Part shown: positions 60,901 through 64,000 of the stretch, piece by piece | Layout: every line of letters starts with the position of its first letter | Position numbering within the stretch: the stretch's first letter is position 1 | From: Kibdelosporangium philippinense | GTDB taxonomy: Bacteria > Actinomycetota > Actinomycetes > Mycobacteriales > Pseudonocardiaceae | Assembly (NCBI RefSeq): GCF_021390435.2 | Contig: NZ_JAJVCN010000002.1 | Coordinates: 992,001 to 1,056,000 of the forward strand | Reading direction: 5' to 3' | DNA length: 64,000 bases | Program-made: the position numbers and the translations under genes | The notes under the pieces: model-generated | What the model saw: only the letters and a program-made list of their open reading frames with translations | What the model was told of the DNA's origin: nothing | The model's database searches: none

Positions 60901-62528
60901 GCCTGTCGTCGACGCTGCGCGACAAGACCTTCCGCTGGATCGCCGACGACGTCGATCCGGCGGACCGTAACGAGCTCCAACAAGTGCTTGCTCGGGCAAT
61001 GGGCGGGGTTCCGGAAGCCTTGACTGAGCTGGAAGACCGCATGGCCGGCCCGTTGACCTTCGGCACGGCCGGGCTGCGTGGCCCGGTTCGCGCGGGTCTC
61101 AACGGGATGAACCGGTCTGTGGTCGTCCGTACGACTTATGGTGTCGCGTCTTGGCTTGTCCACAAGGGACATGCTGGTGGTCTTGTTGTGGTTGGACGGG
61201 ACGCGCGCCACGGCTCGGCGGCTTTCTTCCGTGACGTGGTCGCGGTTTTGACGGCTGCCGGGTTTCAGGTGTGCCAGTTGGACGGTCCACTGCCGACTCC
61301 CATTACCGCTTTCGCCGTCCGACATCTCGGTGCTGTCGCGGGGATCCAGATCACTGCGTCGCACAACCCGCCCGCGGACAACGGGTACAAACTGTACGAC
61401 GCGAATGGTACGCAGATCGTGCCGCCAGATGACCGGCTCATCGAGGCCGCGATTCGTGATGCGCCACCGGCGGTTTCCGTTCCGCGGACCGAGATTCCTC
61501 TCTCGACGCGGCAGGATGTCGTCGACGCTTACCTCGCCCGGGTTGCTTCTTTGCCGCGTGGGGCTTCGCGTGACTTGAAGGTCGTGCTGACGCCGATGCA
61601 TGGGGTTGGCGGACAGCCTGCCCTAGAAGCCTTGCGGTTGGCGGGTTTCACGGATGTTTCACTGGTTTCGGCTCAGGCTGACCCTGATCCGGCTTTCCCG
61701 ACTGTGGCTTTTCCCAATCCCGAGGAACCTGGGGCTTCGGATCTTTTGCTCGCGGCCGCCGCTTCCCTTGACGCTGACCTAGCGATTGCTTTGGACCCGG
61801 ATGCCGACCGGTGCGCGTTGGGCGTGCGTGACAACGGCTCGTGGCGGATGCTGCGCGGCGACGAAACCGGCGTACTGCTTGGGGACTACATCCTGTCCAC
61901 TTTGGGCACACCGGATGCTTTGGTTGCGACGACCATCGTGTCTTCGTCTTTGCTTGGCTCGGTCGCTGCTGGTTACGGCGCCAGGTATACCGTGACCTTG
62001 ACCGGCTTCAAGTGGCTTGTGCGTGCTGGCGACGGTTTGGTGTTCGCTTACGAAGAGGCCCTTGGCAACAGCGTCGATCCTTCTTACGTGCGTGACAAGG
62101 ATGGGATCTCTGCGGCTGTGGTCGCTTGCGACCTCGCTGCGTCTTTGCAGGCTTCCGGTCGCGGCTTGCTCGACGTGCTCGCCGACTTGGCCGTCAAGCA
62201 TGGCGTCCACCTGACCGACCAGGTTTCGTTGCGTGTCACCGAGTTGCCGTTGATCGGCCGCCTGATGACTGAGCTGCGTTCCACTCCTCCCTCGGCCCTC
62301 GCCGGGATAGCCGTTTCCGTTGAGGACCTTCTTCCCGAGGCAGACGTGCTCAGGTTCACCGGACCGGGACTCCGGGTCGTGGTTCGCCCTTCGGGCACGG
62401 AACCGAAGCTCAAGGCATACCTGGAGGTTGTCGAACCTGTTTCCGGCGACCTCGCCGACGCGCGCGCTGCCGCTCAGGCCCGGTTGGCAGAGGTGCGCGC
62501 GGCTGTTTCGGAACTGTTGGGAGCCTGA
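60897..62528 (+). CDS. pmmB: Phosphomannomutase/phosphopentomutase-type hexose mutase PmmB
   Basis: A 543-residue alpha-D-phosphohexomutase. The phosphoserine loop reads GIQITASHNPPADNGYKLY (active Ser in TASHNP), the Mg-binding loop is LDPDADRCALG, and the sugar-phosphate loop is VRPSGTEPKLKAYLE. The FGTAGLRGP motif is near residue 54. Downstream of a nucleoside phosphorylase it may interconvert ribose-1- and ribose-5-phosphate, but hexose phosphates are also possible. Its third-position GC is lower between ~61550 and 62330 than in neighbours (many TTG and GTT codons). Confidence 0.9.
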   Translation: MSLSSTLRDKTFRWIADDVDPADRNELQQVLARAMGGVPEALTELEDRMAGPLTFGTAGLRGPVRAGLNGMNRSVVVRTTYGVASWLVHKGHAGGLVVVGRDARHGSAAFFRDVVAVLTAAGFQVCQLDGPLPTPITAFAVRHLGAVAGIQITASHNPPADNGYKLYDANGTQIVPPDDRLIEAAIRDAPPAVSVPRTEIPLSTRQDVVDAYLARVASLPRGASRDLKVVLTPMHGVGGQPALEALRLAGFTDVSLVSAQADPDPAFPTVAFPNPEEPGASDLLLAAAASLDADLAIALDPDADRCALGVRDNGSWRMLRGDETGVLLGDYILSTLGTPDALVATTIVSSSLLGSVAAGYGARYTVTLTGFKWLVRAGDGLVFAYEEALGNSVDPSYVRDKDGISAAVVACDLAASLQASGRGLLDVLADLAVKHGVHLTDQVSLRVTELPLIGRLMTELRSTPPSALAGIAVSVEDLLPEADVLRFTGPGLRVVVRPSGTEPKLKAYLEVVEPVSGDLADARAAAQARLAEVRAAVSELLGA

Positions 62529-62530
62529 GG

Positions 62531-62983
62531 ATGCCTCGCCTGCTGATCGTGCACCACACGCCGTCACCAGGCATGCAGGCGATGTTCGAAGCCGTCGTCT
62601 CCGGCGCCACCGCGCCGGAGATCGAAGGCGTCGATGTGGTGCGGCGGCCAGCGTTGGCCGCCACCGTCCCGGACGCACTGGAGGCCGACGCCTACATCCT
62701 CGGCACTCCCGCGAACATCGGCTACATGTCCGGCGCGTTGAAGGTCTTCTTCGACCAGATCTACTACCCATGCCTCGACTCGACCCGCGGCCGCCCATAC
62801 GGGCTCTACGTGCACGGCAACGAAGGCACAGAGGGCGCCATCCGTGCCGTCGAATCCATCACCACCGGCCTCGGCTGGTCGAAGGCGGCTGCACCGGTGA
62901 ACGTCCTCGGCACCCTGAGCAAGGCGGACATCGACGCCTGCTGGGAACTCGGCGCCACCATCGCCGCCAGCCTGATGCCGTGA
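62531..62983 (+). CDS. Flavodoxin-family protein
   Basis: A 150-residue single-domain flavodoxin/NAD(P)H-dependent FMN reductase-like protein. The FMN phosphate loop is HHTPSPGMQAMF near the start, and the aromatic/isoalloxazine loops are LGTPANIGYMSGALKVFFDQIYY (given in part: TPANIGYMSGALK) and HGNEGTEGA. It has no signal peptide. ATG start 3 bp after the pmmB stop with GAGG before it, so it is the last gene of the operon. Partner and reaction are unknown. Confidence 0.85.
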   Translation: MPRLLIVHHTPSPGMQAMFEAVVSGATAPEIEGVDVVRRPALAATVPDALEADAYILGTPANIGYMSGALKVFFDQIYYPCLDSTRGRPYGLYVHGNEGTEGAIRAVESITTGLGWSKAAAPVNVLGTLSKADIDACWELGATIAASLMP

Positions 62984-63444
62984 AGGCCACCCTCACGGCG
63001 TTCAACGCCAATGCCAGGAACTTGACCAAGTCCACGGGCAGGCCGCTTTCGGGCATCTCAAGGTCCATTAAGGACAGAAATTCGTCTCGCCTGTCACACG
63101 TGTCACACCAGCCTCACCTATCACGGAACGCAACGCCGTGAAGGTCACCCTGACTGCACTCAACGCACCAAACTCGGCCCTCACGCCCATGCACGCTATG
63201 CCATGCCCGCACCCCTAGCCCCAGCACCGACTCACTTGTGCCGGCCGCAAATCTACGCAGGTCAACGGCTCGCGCTTGCCTCTAGCGTCGATCAAATTCC
63301 GACCCATAAAGTTCCTGGCATTGGCGTTCAACGCACCAAAACCGGCCCTCACGCGCTGACACCTCCTCACCGCACCGAGCTTTCGTCCATTGTGGACAAT
63401 TGGCTGGCGGTCTCCCAGGCACTTCGCCAAGGCGATGAGCAGAC
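62984..63444. repeat. Repeat-rich intergenic region with a 25-bp inverted repeat
   Basis: No gene is supported. The segment at 62999-63023 (CGTTCAACGCCAATGCCAGG plus AACTT) is an inverted match, 24 of 25 bases, to 63309-63333. Additional direct copies of GTGAAGG(C/T)CACCCT with CAACGC occur at 62981 and 63139, and CAACGCACCAAA with CGGCCCTCACG occurs near 63161 and 63331. The arms bound ~335 bp, suggesting a remnant of a small non-autonomous element or stacked terminator repeats. Confidence 0.5.
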
Positions 63445-63762
63445 CTACGTCTCAGCAAGTCCGCGCCATTTCCGGTCGATCTCGTCCGGGCGCTGGCGTC
63501 CGCATTCGACGACATTGCCCTCGGGGTCGGTGACCTCCGCGAAACAGTCCCCCTGCTCGACGATGACGTTGATGTTCTCGATCCCAGCTGCCCGATCGTC
63601 ATCACCAACCCAGTAGATGACGGCGAATGCGGGCTCGTCGCCGAGATAGTCCGTCCGGACCCGGCACCGCTCGCCAGGGCGCAACCAATAGTCACTCCCC
63701 AGCGGTTCGAGCCAGAGCACGAGCCATCCCGGCGACTCGTTGTGCACGTCGATGGCTGCCAT
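63445..63762 (-). CDS. Small conserved-looking acidic protein
   Basis: A 105-residue soluble protein, acidic, with several aromatic residues (GWLVLWLEPLGSDYWLRPGE, VIYWVGDDDRAAG, CFAEVTDPEGNVVECG). It has no signal peptide or membrane segment. The strand-rich pattern looks like a small beta-sandwich. I do not recognise a family and infer no function. The ATG lacks a strong ribosome binding site. It is divergent from the secreted-protein gene at 63898. Confidence 0.6.
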   Translation of the reverse strand: MAAIDVHNESPGWLVLWLEPLGSDYWLRPGERCRVRTDYLGDEPAFAVIYWVGDDDRAAGIENINVIVEQGDCFAEVTDPEGNVVECGRQRPDEIDRKWRGLAET

Positions 63763-63848
63763 GTCCGCAGCCTATCGACGTCGTCCTGGGTTTCTTGGTG
63801 ACTGTGAACGACGGGCATGCAACCAAAGAGGGCTACTCGGCGTGAGGG

Positions 63849-63881
63849 GATGTGAGCCGACGGTGGGCGTCGGCTCACATC
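63849..63881. promoter_or_regulatory. 14-bp perfect hairpin just before a ribosome binding site
   Basis: GATGTGAGCCGACG pairs with CGTCGGCTCACATC (63849-63862 and 63868-63881) around a GTGGG loop. It ends 5 bases before the GAGGGG ribosome binding site of the next gene. Depending on the transcription start it could be an operator, a 5' leader hairpin, or a terminator insulating the gene. Confidence 0.55.
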
Positions 63882-63897
63882 AACCTGAGGGGTTTGT

Positions 63898-64000
63898 GTG
63901 GGCAGAAAGCAGTGCGCGGTCCTGACAGCCGCGTTACTCGCCGTTGGGCTGGCGGCCGTGCCGGCCACAGCGGCGGCTGAGCTCAACCCGGGAACTGCCG
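63898..64000 (+). CDS. Secreted protein, N-terminus only
   Basis: The first 34 codons of a gene cut by the window end. The peptide begins VGRKQCAVLTAALLAVGLAA and continues VPATAAAELNPG: a basic N-region, hydrophobic core and ATA-AA cleavage site typical of a Sec signal peptide. GAGGGG five bases upstream of the GTG supports the start. The mature protein is outside the window, so no function can be given. Confidence 0.7.
   Translation, partial: MGRKQCAVLTAALLAVGLAAVPATAAAELNPGTA

Overview
This window is a high-GC actinobacterial chromosome segment, most likely from the order Pseudonocardiales (a Kibdelosporangium-, Amycolatopsis- or Lentzea-like organism). The assignment rests on gene content and synteny: a tsaB-rimI-tsaD / groES-groEL1 / whiB3 / bldM-sigD-rsdA / guaB-guaB3-choD / guaA backbone as in Mycobacterium and Streptomyces, plus a glpD / lpdA / amidohydrolase / purine nucleoside phosphorylase / pmmB block as in mycobacteria. 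I cannot name the species from sequence alone.

Layout. 1-2.4 kb: a cut-off acyl-CoA synthetase and a short-chain dehydrogenase divergent from a TetR regulator with twin operators, then a thioredoxin-MerR pair. 2.5-4.6 kb: tRNA t6A and ribosomal acetylation genes (tsaB, rimI, tsaD). 4.6-8.2 kb: secreted peptidoglycan amidase and PhoD phosphatase. 8.4-10.5 kb: groES-groEL1 behind a CIRCE operator. 10.6-17.5 kb: small membrane proteins, WhiB3, a MerR/B12-type regulator, BldM (phospho-acceptor Asp replaced by Gly), SigD and its anti-sigma factor RsdA. 17.6-25.2 kb: guaB, guaB3, two tandem GNATs, choD and a Tat-exported flavin oxidase. 25.2-28.3 kb: a TPR-CHAT protease next to a 111-residue protein built on five GPVHHE repeats; this is the strongest candidate for an undescribed system. 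28.5-31.6 kb: aldehyde dehydrogenase and guaA. 31.6-36.9 kb: an insertion-sequence cluster (IS701, IS110 and a third DDE element) around a frameshifted secreted trypsin. 36.9-41.2 kb: glpD divergent from glpF-glpK. 41.3-45.3 kb: two paralogous class F sortase/surface-protein pairs flanking sixA and a flavin oxidoreductase. 45.7-51.2 kb: lpdA, a low-complexity repeat tract, a gamma-glutamylcyclotransferase, a shortened AbiEi-like gene and an M20 amidohydrolase. 51.2-56.2 kb: methylmalonyl-CoA mutase (mutA, mutB) with its chaperone meaB. 56.3-64 kb: a membrane Ser/Thr kinase, a MerR-controlled membrane/ABA4-like pair leading into nucleoside phosphorylase and phosphomannomutase genes, a flavodoxin, and a secreted protein cut by the window end.

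How the parts fit. Core metabolism dominates: purine synthesis and salvage (guaB, guaA, phosphorylase, pmmB), glycerol use, propionate/methylmalonate turnover and tRNA modification. It is interleaved with developmental and stress regulators (whiB3, bldM, sigD/rsdA, HrcA-type control of groESL).

Two non-coding features recur. A near-identical long hairpin with compensatory base changes sits between convergent genes at four places, and the IS701 copy has inserted into one of them. A second repeat family built on GGTGGACACGG occupies two intergenic regions. Several apparent frameshifts (dehydrogenase, IS701 transposase, trypsin) could be real decay or sequencing indels.
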